Notes under the pieces: model-generated
Database searches by the model: none
The model's input: the letters and a program-made list of their open reading frames with translations, nothing else
Told to the model about the DNA's origin: nothing
Position numbers and translations under genes: made by a program
In this document: positions 47,099 through 57,635 of the stretch, one piece after another
Layout of the letters: each line of letters begins with the position of its first letter
How positions within the stretch are numbered: the first letter of the stretch is position 1
Source: Prionace glauca
Lineage: Eukaryota > Chordata > Chondrichthyes > Carcharhiniformes > Carcharhinidae
NCBI GenBank assembly: GCA_037974335.1
Contig: CM075761.1
Location: forward strand, 12,203,543 to 12,267,542
DNA: 64,000 nucleotides
Direction: 5' to 3'

Positions 47099-50065
47099 TT
47101 GAGTAGAGGGGGTGAAAGGGAGGGGGGCATAGATGGGGAATGCAAGGCACGGCGTAGTGGGGGTGGGGCGGAGCAGGGTTTGAAATGCATGTGCTTTAAT
47201 ACTTCAAAGGTAGGGGAGGACCGCAGGAAACATGGGAGGGAGGTTAGACAGGAGGTGGAGAAGGGAAATGCCCAGACTGAGGGGCTGAAGTGTGTATATT
47301 TTAATGCAAGGAGTATAGTAAATAAGGTAGATGAGCTTAGGGCGTGGATAGCTGCTTGGGAATGTGATGTGGTGGCCATTACGGAGACTTAGATGTCTCA
47401 GGGACAGGACTGGGTACTTCAGGTGCCAGGTTTCAGATGTTTCAGGAAGGACAGGGAGGCTGGCGGAAGAGGTGGTGGAGTGGCACTGTTAATAAGGGAC
47501 AGTGTCATGGCTGCAGAGAAAGAGGATGCCGTGGAGGGACTTTCTACAGAGTCTCTGTGGGTGGAAGTTACGAACAGCATAGGGTCGAAAACTTTGCTGG
47601 GTGTATTCTATAGGCCGCCCAATAGTGACAGGGAAGTTGAAGTGCAGATAGGGAACCAGATTCTGGAGAAATGTATTAAAAACAGAGTGGTCGTGATGGG
47701 AGACTTCAATTTCCCAAACATCGACTGGAATATCCCTAGAGTAAGGGGTTCGGCTGGAGAGGAGTTTGTTAGGTGTGTTCAGGAAGGTTTCCTGACACAG
47801 TATGTGGACACGCCTACGAGGGGTGAGGCAGTACTTGACCTGGTACTGGCGAATGAACCAGGGCAGGTGATGGATCTCTCGGTAGGAGAGCATCTTGGGA
47901 ATGGTGATCATAATTCTATCTCCTTCACAATTGCATTGGAACGAGATAGGATCAGACAGGCTAGGAAGGTGTTTGTCTGGAGTAAGGGGAGATACGAAGA
48001 AGTCAGGAAGTTACTTGGACAAATAAACTGGAAGGAGGCATTCTTAGGGAAGAGTACCGAAGGAAGGTGGCGGATATTCAAGGAATGTTTGTCTGGCGCT
48101 CTGCATGACAATGTTCCGATAAGGCAAGGGGGTTTTGGTAGGTCGCGGGAACCGTGGTGCACGAAGGCTGTGTTGAACATAGTCAGGAGGAAAAGGAAGG
48201 TATACAAAAGGTTCAGGGAACTAGGAGAGGTTAAGGATCTTGAAGAATATAAGGACTGTAGAAAGGAGGTTAAAAGGGAAATTAGGAGAGCCAGAAGGGG
48301 TCATGAGAAGACCTTGGCGGGTAAGATTAAAGAAAATCCCAAGGCCTTCTATAAGTATGTGAAAGGTAAAAGGGTGAGAAGGGAAAGGATAGGACCTATA
48401 AAAGATGAAGGGGGAAAGGTCTGTGTAGAACCAGAAGAAATGGCGGAGGTGCTTAATGAGTACTTTGCATCAGTATTCACAGTGGAAGCTGATTTGGGAG
48501 ATCTTGCTATGGACTTGCAGCAGGTGGAAAAGATTGAGTACGTGGACATTAAAGAGGAGGATGTGTTAGAACCTTTGAATTCTATCAAGGTAGATAAGTC
48601 GCCGGGACCAGATGGGATGTACCCCAGGATACTGTGGGAGGCCAGGGAAGTGATTGCAGAGCCCTTGGCGATGATCTTTGCGTCGTCAATGGAGACGGGA
48701 GAGGTTCCGGAAGATTGGAGGATTGCGGATGTAGTCCCTATTTTCAAGAAAGGGAACAGAGATAGCCCGGGAAATTACCGCCCAGTGAGTCTGACCTCAG
48801 TGGTTGGTAAGCTGATGGAGAGGCTTCTGAGGGACAAGATCTATGAGCATTTGGAGAGGTTTGACATGATCAGGAATAGTCAGCATGGATTTGTCAAGGG
48901 CAGGTCGTGCCTTACGAGCCTAGTTGAGTTCTTCGATAATGTGACTGAACACATTGACGAAGGAAGTGCCGTGGACGTAGTGTACATGGACTTCAGCAAG
49001 GCGTTTGATAAGGTCCCCCATGCAAGACTTCTTGAGAAGGTGAGAGGACATGGGATCCAAGGGCCTTTGGCCTTGTGGATCCAGAACTGGCTTGCCTGCA
49101 GAAGGCAGAGAGTGGTTGTGGATGGGTCTTTATCGGAATGGAGGTCAGTCACCAGTGGGGTGCCCCAGGGATCTGTTCTGGGAAACTTGTTGTTTGTCAT
49201 TTTCATAAATGACCTGGATGAGGAAGTGGAGGGATGGGTTAGCAAGTTCGCTGATGACACGAAGGTCGGCGGTGTTGTGGATGGTCTGGAAGGATGTCAA
49301 AAGTTGCAGCAGGACATAGATAGGATGCAGGAATGGGCGGAGAAGTGGCAGATGGACTTCAACGCGGATAAATGTGTAGTAGTCCATTTCGGCAGAACCA
49401 ACGGGATGAACGAGTACACTATTAAGGGCAGGGGTCTTAGTAGCGTTGAAGAGCAGAAGGATCTCGGGGTCCGGGTTCACAGGACTCTTAAATCGGCCTC
49501 GCAGGTGGAGGAGGTGGTCAAGAAGGCGTATGGTGTACTGGCCTTCATTAATCGAGGGATTGAGTTTAGGAGTCGGGAGGTAATGCTGCAAGTTTACAGG
49601 ACCCTCGTCGGGCCTCATTTGGAGTACTGTGCGCAGTTCTGGTCGCCTCACTATAGGAAAGACGTAGAAGCTATTGAAAGGGTGCAGAGGAGATTTACAA
49701 GGATGTTGCCTGGACTGGGAGGCATGCCTTATGAAGATAGGTTGAGGGAGCTGGGACTCTTTTCCCTGGAGAGGCGAAGGTTGAGAGGCGACCTGATAGA
49801 AGTTTATAAAATGTTGAGAGGAATAGATAGGGTGGACTCTCGGAGGCTATTTCCCCGGGTTGAAATGGTCGCTACGAGAGGACACAGATTTAAGGTGCGG
49901 GGAGGGAAGTACAGAGGTGATGTTAGGGGTAAGTTTTTCACTCAGAGGGTAGTGAGTGATTGGAATCGGCTGCCGTCGTCGGTGGTGGAGGCGAACTCGC
50001 TGGGGTCTTTTAAAAAACTTCTGGATGAGTATATGGGGTTTAATGGGATTGGGGGTTATAGATAG
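47099..50065 (+). CDS. CR1-A ORF2 with one premature stop
   Basis: The same protein as at 10858-13848. The endonuclease N-terminus reads GLKCVYFNARSIVNKVDELR and VVAITET, where the expected Trp codon of ITETW is TAG (47390-47392). The frame continues unbroken for 890 codons: [79 protein letters not shown] (Pro to Asn at a usually conserved Pro) and [10 protein letters not shown]. The stop removes most of the endonuclease unless initiation occurs downstream at MSQGQD. Spacing to ORF1 is about 20 bases. Confidence 0.9.
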
Positions 50066-50146
50066 GTCTATAGATTGGTGGGGTTGATGCGATCGGCGCA
50101 ACTCGAGGGCCGAAGGGCCTGTTTGTGCTGTAATGTTCTATGTTCT

Positions 50147-50783
50147 AAGTGGATAGAGCTGTGAAGGAGGCTTATAGTGTGTTCGCGTTTATGAACAGGG
50201 GGTTTGAGTTTAAGAGCCGTGGGGTTATGCTGCAACTATACCGGACCTTTCTGAACCACATTTGGAATATTGTGTTCAGCTCTGGTCACCTCACAATAAG
50301 AATAATGTGGAAGCATTGGAGAGAGGAGATTTACCAGGATGCTGCCTGCTTTGGAGGGTAGATCTTACGAGGAAATGTTAAGGTAACGAGGGTTCATCTG
50401 TTTCGAGCGGAGGAGGATGAGAGGCGACGTAAGAGAAGTTTATAAGATTATGAGGGGAATAGATAGAGTGGACGTGCAGAGATTATTTCCTCGGGTGGAT
50501 GTAGCTGTTATTAGGGGGCATAACTATAAGGTTCATGGTGGGAGATATAGGAGGGATGTCCAAAGTAGATTCTTCACTCAGCGAGTGGTTGGGGTGTGGA
50601 ATGCACTGCCTACTGTGATAGTCGGACACTTTAGGAACTTTCAAGCGGTTATTGGATAGACGCATGGAGCACACCAGAATGATAGGGAGTTGGGTAGCTT
50701 GATCTTGGGTTCGGACATAGCTTGGCAGAACATCGAGGGCCGACGGGCCAGTACTGTGCTGTACTGTCCTATGTTCTATGTAT
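50147..50783 (+). repeat. CR1-D' LINE relic, right part with 3' end
   Basis: Continues 44601-45566: 'aagtggatagagctgtgaaggaggcttatagtgtgttcgcg', QLYRTFLNH-like and RGDVREVYKIMRGIDRVDVQ blocks, FFTQRVVGVWNALPTVIV, and a 3' end 'acatcgagggccgacgggccagtactgtgctgtactgtcctatgttctatgta'. Confidence 0.85.
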
Positions 50784-51189
50784 TGGAAAACAGTGAAAAT
50801 ATTGTTTTTTTGCGTGTTCTATACAGACAAAGCATACCGTTTATAGAGAAAATAGATTCTATTTGATTTATTGATGTCACATTATTGGGATACAGTAAAA
50901 AAATTTGTTTCTTGCGCGCTATACAGAGAAAGCATACCGTTCGTAGAGTATATAGATTTGATTTATTATTGTCATATGTATTGGGATACAGTGAAAATTA
51001 TAGTTCCTTGCACACTATACAGACAAAACATACCGTCCATAGACTACATAGATCTGATTATTATTGTCACGTGTATTGGGATACATTGAAAAGTATTATA
51101 TCTTGTGCGCTATCGAAAGAACAGACACAATTTACAAACTACATGGGGAAAGGGAAAGGAAAGTGTGCAGAATCTCCTGCTACAGAATG
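50784..51189 (-). repeat. L2/Rex-like LINE 3' UTR, four tandem units
   Basis: About 90-bp units, e.g. 'ttgatttattattgtcatatgtattgggatacagtgaaaattatagttccttgcacactatacagac', repeated at about 50770, 50865, 50955 and 51050. They end in 'ggggaaagggaaaggaaagtgtgcagaatctcctgc'. Confidence 0.6.
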
Positions 51190-51680
51190 ATCAATTTAAT
51201 ATATGCTAATTCCATTCAAAAGTCTAATGGCAGCATGGAAGAAGCTGCTCTTGAGTGGGTTGATACATGACCTCAGATTTTTATATACTTTTTCCCGATG
51301 GAATAATGCAGAAGATAAAATGTCTGGGACGTGCGGGGTGTTTGATTATTCTGGCTTCTTTTCCAAGGCAGCAGCAAGTGTAGGCGGTGTCAAGGGATGG
51401 GAGGCTGCTTTGCATGATGGGACTGGGTTTCGTTCACAACCCATTGTAGATTACTGTGGCCTTGGACAGAGCAGGAGCAATTCCATACTGTGATATATCC
51501 CTAAACGATACTTTCGATGCTGCATCTATGAAATTTGGTGAGATTCAGAGCAGACATTCCAAATCTCCTGAACCGCTGAGAAAGTTAAGGCATTGGTGGG
51601 CTGTCTTTACTATGGTGGCGGCGTGAGGGGACCAGGGCACGTTCTTGGTAATATGAGCACCCAGAAACTTAACTCTCGAC
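51190..51680 (-). repeat. L2/Rex-like LINE 3' region (duplicate of 41272-41741)
   Basis: Nearly identical to 41272-41741 over its first 370 bases. Here it is preceded by the LINE's own 3' UTR units, so this is the original context and the 41 kb copy is derived. On minus it corresponds to the end of the LINE ORF and its 3' UTR. Confidence 0.65.
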
Positions 51681-52345
51681 CATTTTCATTGCTGCCCATG
51701 GCAACCACTCCATCAGTCAACTTCCATTTCATCTTTTTTTTCAGCGAACGGTGAGGATGTGAAATGTAATATCTGGAACATTACTGGAGGCCCAATTACA
51801 CCAGGCCGCCCAAAGCAAATGGGAGAATGAAACTAATTAGGTAAAATAAAGCAAGTCTGAGGGGAATGTTAGAGAAATGAGAGATTTGGGGTTGTTTTCG
51901 CTGGAAAGAAGGCGGCTAAGAGGTCATCTTATTGAAACATATAAGATGATTAGAGGTTTAGACAGGGTAGATAGTGATAGCCTTTTTCCTAGGATGGAGA
52001 AAGCTAGCATGAGGGGGCACGACTTTAAATTAAGGGGGGGTAGTTATAGGACTGATGTCAGGGGTAGGTTCTTTACCCAGAGGGTGGTGAGGGACTGGAA
52101 TGCCCTGCCAGCTGCAGTTGTAAATGCGCCTAGTTTGGGGGCGTTTAAGAGATCTGTGGACAGGTTTATGGACGAAAAGGGATTGGTTTAGGCTAGTGGG
52201 TCATTGTTTTGTAACTGGTCGGCGCAACATCGTGGGCCGAAGGGCCTGTTCTGCGCTGTTATGTTCTATGTTCTATGTTTTAAATGTGACTAAGTTGTTC
52301 TTGCAGAACTGTCGTGCAGATATCAGATAACAAAGAGTCCAGCTC
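51681..52345 (-). repeat. Relic of the duplicated receptor locus, split by CR1-B
   Basis: 51681-51865 ('ccatggcaaccactccatcagtcaacttcc', 'gaacggtgaggatgtgaaatgtaatatctggaac') and 52285-52345 ('aactgtcgtgcagatatcagataacaaagagtccagctca') match 41742-42012 on both sides of a CR1-B insertion. No exon was recognised. Confidence 0.55.
51866..52284 (+). mobile_element. CR1-B LINE, 5'-truncated
   Basis: Frame 51877-52191: [49 protein letters not shown] to the ORF2 stop. Then 3' UTR and terminal ttctatgttctatg. It is absent from the paralogous site at about 41955, so it was inserted after that duplication. Confidence 0.9.
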
Positions 52346-52695
52346 AGGAACAGGCCGCTCGACCTATCAAACATGCACTGAACATATTGGTCCATCTCGA
52401 CTAACCATCTGCATTCCCCACAACCACCCCCCTCCTCCCCGCCACCTCCCGTTAATGTGTCTATGCGAATAAGTCATAATTGTCGCCAACATTTGGCAGT
52501 GCATTCCAAACCCCCAATCATCATCCCCTGTGGAAAAAAAACACTTCCGCTGCACATCTCCACTGACCCTTACGTTGAACTTGTGTTCCCTTGAAATGTC
52601 ATCTGTCTTTGGCTAAAACTCTTCACCTTATCAATGGCCCTCATAATTTTATAAACTTTCATCCGGTCTCCCCTCAGCCTCCATCTTTACAACAT
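52346..52695 (-). repeat. CR1-E LINE relic
   Basis: Minus: 'aggaacaggccgctcgacctatcaaacatgc', 'tggcagtgcattccaaacccccaatcatcatcccctgtgg', 'cttacgttgaacttgtgttccc', 'cctcataattttataaactttcatccggtctcccctcagcctccatcttta'. An old ORF2 C-terminal fragment. Confidence 0.65.
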
Positions 52696-52874
52696 CACCT
52701 AGTTGCTTCCTATGTGCGCTACAATCATCCTGAGATTCCCTAAATCTTGGGAGGTGGAAGGAGAAACTCAAATGGCTTCTGACGGCATAAACAGGCATCC
52801 TGAAATTTTAAAATTGAGAATTCAAGTCAGGAAGTTATTTTAAATGTGTTCGAATCACCGGCTAGCCACGTTTA

Positions 52875-53400
52875 AGAAGTCTTACAACACCTGTGTGCAG
52901 TTTGCACATTCTCCTCGTGTCTGCGTGGCTTTCCTCCGTGCGCTCCAGTTTCCTCCCACAGTCCAAAGATGTGCGGGTTAGGTTCATTGGCCACGCTAAG
53001 AAATTGTCCCTTGGTGTCCAGGGCAGCGAAGGTAGAGGGATTAGTGGGTATATTATGCAGGGATATAAGTGTAGGGCCTGGGTGGGGTTGTGGTCGGTGC
53101 AGGCTCAATGGGCCAAAGGGCCTCTTTCTGCACTGTAGGGTTCTATGATCTATGGACACCAGGTTAAAGTCCAACAGTTTGATTTGGTCGCAAACACCAC
53201 TAGGTTTTGGAGCGCTTGCTGCTCCTTCGTCAGGTGAGTGGGAGATGTTTTCACAAACAGGCTATATAAAGGCACAAAGTCAATTTACAGAGTGAATAAA
53301 ATGCGAGTCTTTACAGTTAATCAAGTCTTAAAGGTACAGACAATCTAAGTGGAGAGAACCATTTATTGCATTATTACGTTTATAGCATTGTCTTCAATGA
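52875..53400. repeat. Unnamed elasmobranch-type repeat, split by a SINE-T1
   Basis: 'agaagtcttacaacacc' (52876) continues at 53154 'ggacaccaggttaaagtccaacagtttgatttggtcgcaaacacc', then 'ggagcgcttgctgctccttcgtcaggtgagtgggag' and 'aaacaggctatataaaggcacaaagtc'. The insert at 52891-53153 is a plus SINE-T1 without its head, flanked by acacc on both sides. The stem-like ggagcgcttgctgctcc recalls Penelope-like or hairpin-ended elements; family unsure. Confidence 0.5.
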
Positions 53401-53424
53401 TGAGGACTATATTTAATAGAAATA

Positions 53425-54145
53425 TTACATAGAACATTACAGCGCAGAACAGGCAATATTGCGAAGAATATCAAAGGATTGGAGAGACACAAAGCAGAAT
53501 TACCAGGATGGTACCGGGAATACGCGAATTCAGATAAAGTGGACAGAAGGGCTTGTTCTCCTCAACGCAGTCAAGGTTAAGGAATTTATTTAGCATTTGA
53601 TTAGTTTAAAAAAATGACAACCTTTTCTACTGACAGTCGGGTCAGTAACCAGGGGTACAGAGACTGAAGACGATTGGTACAAACAGAGAAAGGGAGAGAT
53701 CGAGTCATAGAGATATACAGCACGAAACAGGCCCTTCTGCCCGTCTCATCTACCTCGGATGAGGGTGGGTATGGGGGGGGGGGGATGGTGGATCTTATTG
53801 AAACTTACGGGATACTGCGAGGCCTGGATAGAGTGGATGTGGAGAGGATGTTTCCGCTCACAGAAAAAAAAGTAGCAGAAAGCACAAACTCAGGATAAAA
53901 ATCGATCCTCGAAAACAAAGATGAGGAGGAATCAGCCAGAGAGTGATGCATCTGTGGAACTCTTTGCCGCAGAACGCTGCAGAAACCAGGCCATTGATTA
54001 CGACAAATGTAGATAGTTTCCTGTTTAATAAGGGGATCAGGTTTATGGGGAAAAGGCAGGAGAATGGGGATGAGAAACATTTCAGCCGTAATTGAACAGC
54101 GGTGCAGGATCAGGGGTTGAGTGACCGAATTCTGCTCTTCTGTCT
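53425..54145 (+). repeat. CR1 relics (CR1-B tail scrap, old plus CR1, minus tail scrap)
   Basis: 53425-53453 is a minus CR1-B tail scrap. 53455-54140 is an old plus CR1: 'gaggagaacaagccc' type region reversed in order, 'gatgaggaggaatcagccagagagtgatgcatctgtggaactctttgccgcag', ending 'gtcttacggtcttacagtc'. A minus tail scrap ('catagagatatacagcacgaaacaggcccttctgccc') sits at 53703-53752. Confidence 0.5.
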
Positions 54146-54448
54146 TACGGTCTTACAGTCTAATACAATCTGATACACTGTGAATTTGGGACAACACTGA
54201 CAGTGCTGCCAATTTGTTGATCTCCACCAGCAAATATTGTATCTTATGTTCTTATGTTCTTATGTTCTTATGTATCATCAATTCCATTCTCTGTGTTCAT
54301 TCTCCACTATCCATCCCACCAACAACGTTTCATTCCCCACACTCACTCCCTGTTTTGGTGAGTCTGCATTTTTACCTTGGTCGGAGAACCCAGGAAAAGA
54401 ATGATTTGACCGATGGCAGTTTCTAAGTATTTTTTTCTCTCTCTATGG
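54146..54448 (+). other. Receptor copy 3 intron before the TM exon
   Basis: From 54270 on, 'atcaattccattctctgtgttcattctccactatccatcccacc' matches copy 1 (minus, about 21385-21430: ctattctgtgagttcattctccactatccaccccacc), as does 'gagaacccaggaaaagaatgatttg'. A (CTTATGTT)n-like CR1-C terminal repeat precedes it at 54243-54270. Confidence 0.65.
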
Positions 54449-54550
54449 AATGGTACAGACAGTTGGTTCCTGTTGGAATCACTATCCTGGTCACATTGAT
54501 TCTACTGTCGGTCCTTATTTCCATTTGGATTTGTAGAAACGGCAGATCAG
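54449..54550 (+). CDS. Receptor copy 3: transmembrane exon (acceptor AG lost)
   Basis: 102 bases, in frame with copy 1: WYRQLVPVG, then membrane segment ITILVTLILLSVLISIWI, then CRNGRS, donor ATCAG/gtgagg. The positions where copy 1 has the acceptor tatag read tatgg here (54447-54448), so the invariant AG is missing. The next AG (54457-54458) would put the exon out of frame. The reading frame itself is fully open and most differences from copy 1 keep hydrophobicity, so it was probably functional until recently. Confidence 0.7.
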
Positions 54551-54651
54551 GTGAGGATTCATGATTATCTGAGTCACTTTAACACCTCTTCTCAATATGC
54601 TTTCCTCTTTGCAGTTATTTAATTCACTAACTATATGTTCTTCTATTTTAG

Positions 54652-54682
54652 AAGACAGAGATATAGGATCCCAAAATGTCAC
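54652..54682 (+). CDS. Receptor copy 3: cytoplasmic exon 1
   Basis: 31-base exon, acceptor ttctattttag, donor gtgagtaat. Continuing from the TM exon it reads EDRDIGSQNV and two bases of a Thr codon. Same length, phase and splice signals as copy 1's 21019-21049 (EGRDIGSHNA). Confidence 0.7.
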
Positions 54683-54829
54683 GTGAGTAATTTATCTATC
54701 TTATATTTTGTCAGACTTATTTCAATCCGAAAACTGATTCCAGAACATAGAACATAGAACATTACAGCACAAACAGGCCCTTCGGCCCTCGAGTTGCGCC
54801 GATCGCATCAACCCCACCAATCTATAGAC

Positions 54830-56620
54830 CTATCTATAACCCCCAATCCCATTAAACCCCATATACTCATCCAGAAGTCTTTTAAAAGACCCCAGCGAGT
54901 TCGCCTCCACCACCGATGACGGCAGCCGATTCCATTCACTCACCACCCTCTGAGTGAAAAACTTACCCCTAACATCACCTCTGTACTTCCCTCCCCGCAC
55001 CTTAAATCTGTGTCCTCTCGTAGCGACCATTTCAACCCGGGGAAATAGCCTCTGAGAGTCCACCCTATCTATTCCTCTCAAAATTTTATAAACTTCTATC
55101 AGGTCGCCTCTCAACCTTCGCCTCTCCAGGGAAAAGAGTCCCAGCTCCCTCAACCTATCTTCATAAGGCATGCCTCCCAGTCCAGGCAACATCCTTGTAA
55201 ATCTCCTCTGCACCCTTTCAATAGCTTCTACGTCTTTCCTATAGTGAGGCGACCAGAACTGCGCACAGTACTCCAAATGAGGCCTGACGAGGGTCCTGTA
55301 AAGTTGCAGCATTACCTCCCGACTCCTAAACTCAATCCCTCGATTAATGAAGGCCAGTACACCATACACCTTCTTGACCACCTCCTCCACCTGCGAGGCC
55401 GATTTAAGAGTCCTGTGAACCCGGACCCTGAGATCCTTCTGCTCTTCAACGCTACTAAGACCCCTGCCCTTGATAGTGTACTCGTTCATCCCGTTGGTTC
55501 TGCCGAAATGGACTACTACACATTTATCCGCGTTGAAGTCCATCTGCCACTTCTCCGCCCATTCCTGCATCCTATCTATGTCCTGCTGCAACTTTTGACA
55601 TCCTTCCAGACCATCCACAACACCGCCGACCTTCGTGTCATCAGCGAACTTGCTAACCCATCCCTCCGCTTCCTCATCCAGGTCATTTATGAAAATGACA
55701 AACAACAAGGGTCCCAGAACAGATCCCTGGGGCACCCCACTGGTGACTGACCTCCATTCCGAAAAAGACCCATCCACAACCACTCTCTGCCTTCTGCAGG
55801 CAAGCCAGTTCTGGATCCACAAGGCCAAATGCCCTTGGATCCCATGCCCTCTCACCTTCTCAAGAAGTCTTGCACGGGGGACTTTATCAAAAGCCTTGCT
55901 GAAGTCCATGTACACTACGTCCACGGCACTTCCTTCGTCAATATGTTCAGTCACATTATCGAAGAACTCAACTAGGCTCGTAAGGCACGACCTGCCCTTG
56001 ACAAATCCATGCTGACTATTCCTGATCATGTCAAACCTCTCCAAATGCTCGTAAATCTTGTCCCTCAGAAGCCTCTCCATCAGCTTACCAACCACTGAGG
56101 TCAGACTCACCGGGCGGTAATTTCCCGGGCTATCTCTGTTCCCTTTCTTGAAAATAGGGACTACATCCGCAATCCTCCAATCTTCCGGAACCTCTCCCGT
56201 CTCCATTGACGACGCAAAGATCATCGCCAAGGGCTCTGCAATCACTTCCCTGGCGTCCCACAGTATCCTGGGGTACATCCCATCTGGTCCCGGCGACTTA
56301 TCTACCTTGGTAGAATTCAAAAGTTCTAACACATCCTCCTCCTTAATGTCCACGTACTCAATCTTTTCCACCTGCTGCAAGTCCATAGCAAGATCTCCCA
56401 AATCAGCTTCCACTGTGAATACTGATGCAAAGTACTCATTAAGCACCTCCGCCATTTCTTCTGGTTCTACACAGACCTTTCCCCCTTCATCTTTTATAGG
56501 TCCTATCCTTTCCCTTCTCACCCTTTTACCTTTCACATATTTATAGAAGGCCTTGGGATTTTCCTTAATCTTACCCGCCAAGGTCTTCTCATGACCCCTT
56601 CTGGCTCTCCTAATTTCCCT
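54830..56620 (-). pseudogene. CR1-A ORF2, 3' part (host element), split by nested CR1-A
   Basis: Open from REIRRARRGHEKTLAGKIKE to the stop: [95 protein letters not shown]. Frame 5' of the insertion continues at 57636. No other break in this part. The element's ORF2 is inactivated by the nested copy alone as far as can be seen. Confidence 0.9.
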
Positions 56621-56621
56621 T

Positions 56622-57635
56622 AGAACATAGAACATAGAACATTACAGCACAAAGAGGCCCTTCGGCCCTCGAGTTGCGCCGATCGCATCAACCCCACCAA
56701 TCTATAGACCTATCTATAACCCCCAATCCCTTTAAACCCCATATACTCATCCAGAAGTCTTTTAAAAGACCCCAGCGAGTTCGCCTCCACCACCGACGAC
56801 GGCAGCCGATTCCAATCACTCACTACCCTCTGAGTGAAAAACTTACCCCTAACATCACCTCTGTACTTCCCTCCCCGCACCTTAAATCTGTGTCCTCTCG
56901 TAGCGACCATTTCAACCCGGGGAAATAGCCTCTGAGAGTCCACCCTATCTATTCCTCTCAACATTTTATAAACTTCTATCAGGTCGCCTCTCAACCTTCG
57001 CCTCTCCAGGGAAAAGAGTCCCAGCTCCCTCAACCTATCTTCATAAGGCATGCCTCCCAGTCCAGGCAACATCCTTGTAAATCTCCTCTGCACCCTTTCA
57101 ATAGCTTCTACGTCTTTCCTATAGTGAGGCGACCAGAACGGCGCACAGTACTCCAAATGAGGCCTGACGAGGGTCCTGTAAAGTTGCAGCATTACCTCCC
57201 GACTCCTAAACTCAATCCCTCGATTAATGAAGGCCAGTACACCATACGCCTTCTTGACCACCTCCTCCACCTGCGAGGCCGATTTAAGAGTTCTGTGAAC
57301 CCGGACCCCGAGATCCTTCTGCTCTTCAACGCTACTAAGACCCCTGCCCTTAATAGTGTACTCGTTCATCCCGTTGTTTCTGCCGAAATGGACTACGACA
57401 CATTTATCCGCGTTGAAGTCCATCTGCCACTTCTCCGCCCATTCCTGCATCCTATCTATGTCCTGCTGCAACTTGTGACATCCTTCCAGACCATCCACAA
57501 CACCGCCGACCTTCGTGTCATCAGCGAACTTGCTAACCCATCCCTCCACTTCCTCATCCAGGTCATTTATGAAAATGACAAACAACAAGGGTCCCAGAAC
57601 AGATCCCTGGGGCACCCCACTGGTGACTGACCTCC
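56622..57635 (-). mobile_element. CR1-A LINE nested in ORF2 of the 54743-60417 element
   Basis: 5'-truncated copy: terminal repeat (agaacatagaacatagaacattac), 3' UTR, and ORF2 from [16 protein letters not shown] (near 57630) through [10 protein letters not shown] to the stop at 56710. Flanked by cctt/ccctt of the host ORF2 (aatttccctt ... cccttttaacctcc), a target duplication of 4-5 bases. Unbroken within its short length. Confidence 0.92.

Larger units (their letters stand above)
45567..50146 (+). mobile_element. Full-length CR1-A LINE
   Basis: 4.58-kb element with all parts in order: two tandem 5' UTR units, ORF1, ORF2, short 3' UTR and terminal tgttctatgttcta. It is inserted in CR1-D' with a 4-base aagt target duplication. 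Sequence agreement with the minus copies at 10762 and 54743 is very high, so the family was active recently. ORF2 contains one premature stop near its start, so this copy is probably not autonomous. Confidence 0.93.

Noticed and set aside
52875-53400. Repeat considered as a Penelope-like element end because of its ggagcg...cgctcc-like stem
   Set aside because: No ORF or diagnostic ribozyme-like core was recognised, so it is left as an unnamed repeat.
54243-54272. Direct repeats (cttatgtt) considered as a CRISPR-like or regulatory array
   Set aside because: They are the terminal repeats of a CR1-C type LINE tail; no spacers, and a eukaryotic context.
55244-55750. Long antisense open frames repeated in every CR1-A (about 168 codons, starting MRRPELRTVLQ), plus related 126- and 132-codon frames
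   Set aside because: They are exact shadows of the ORF2 reading frame on the opposite strand and recur in every copy.
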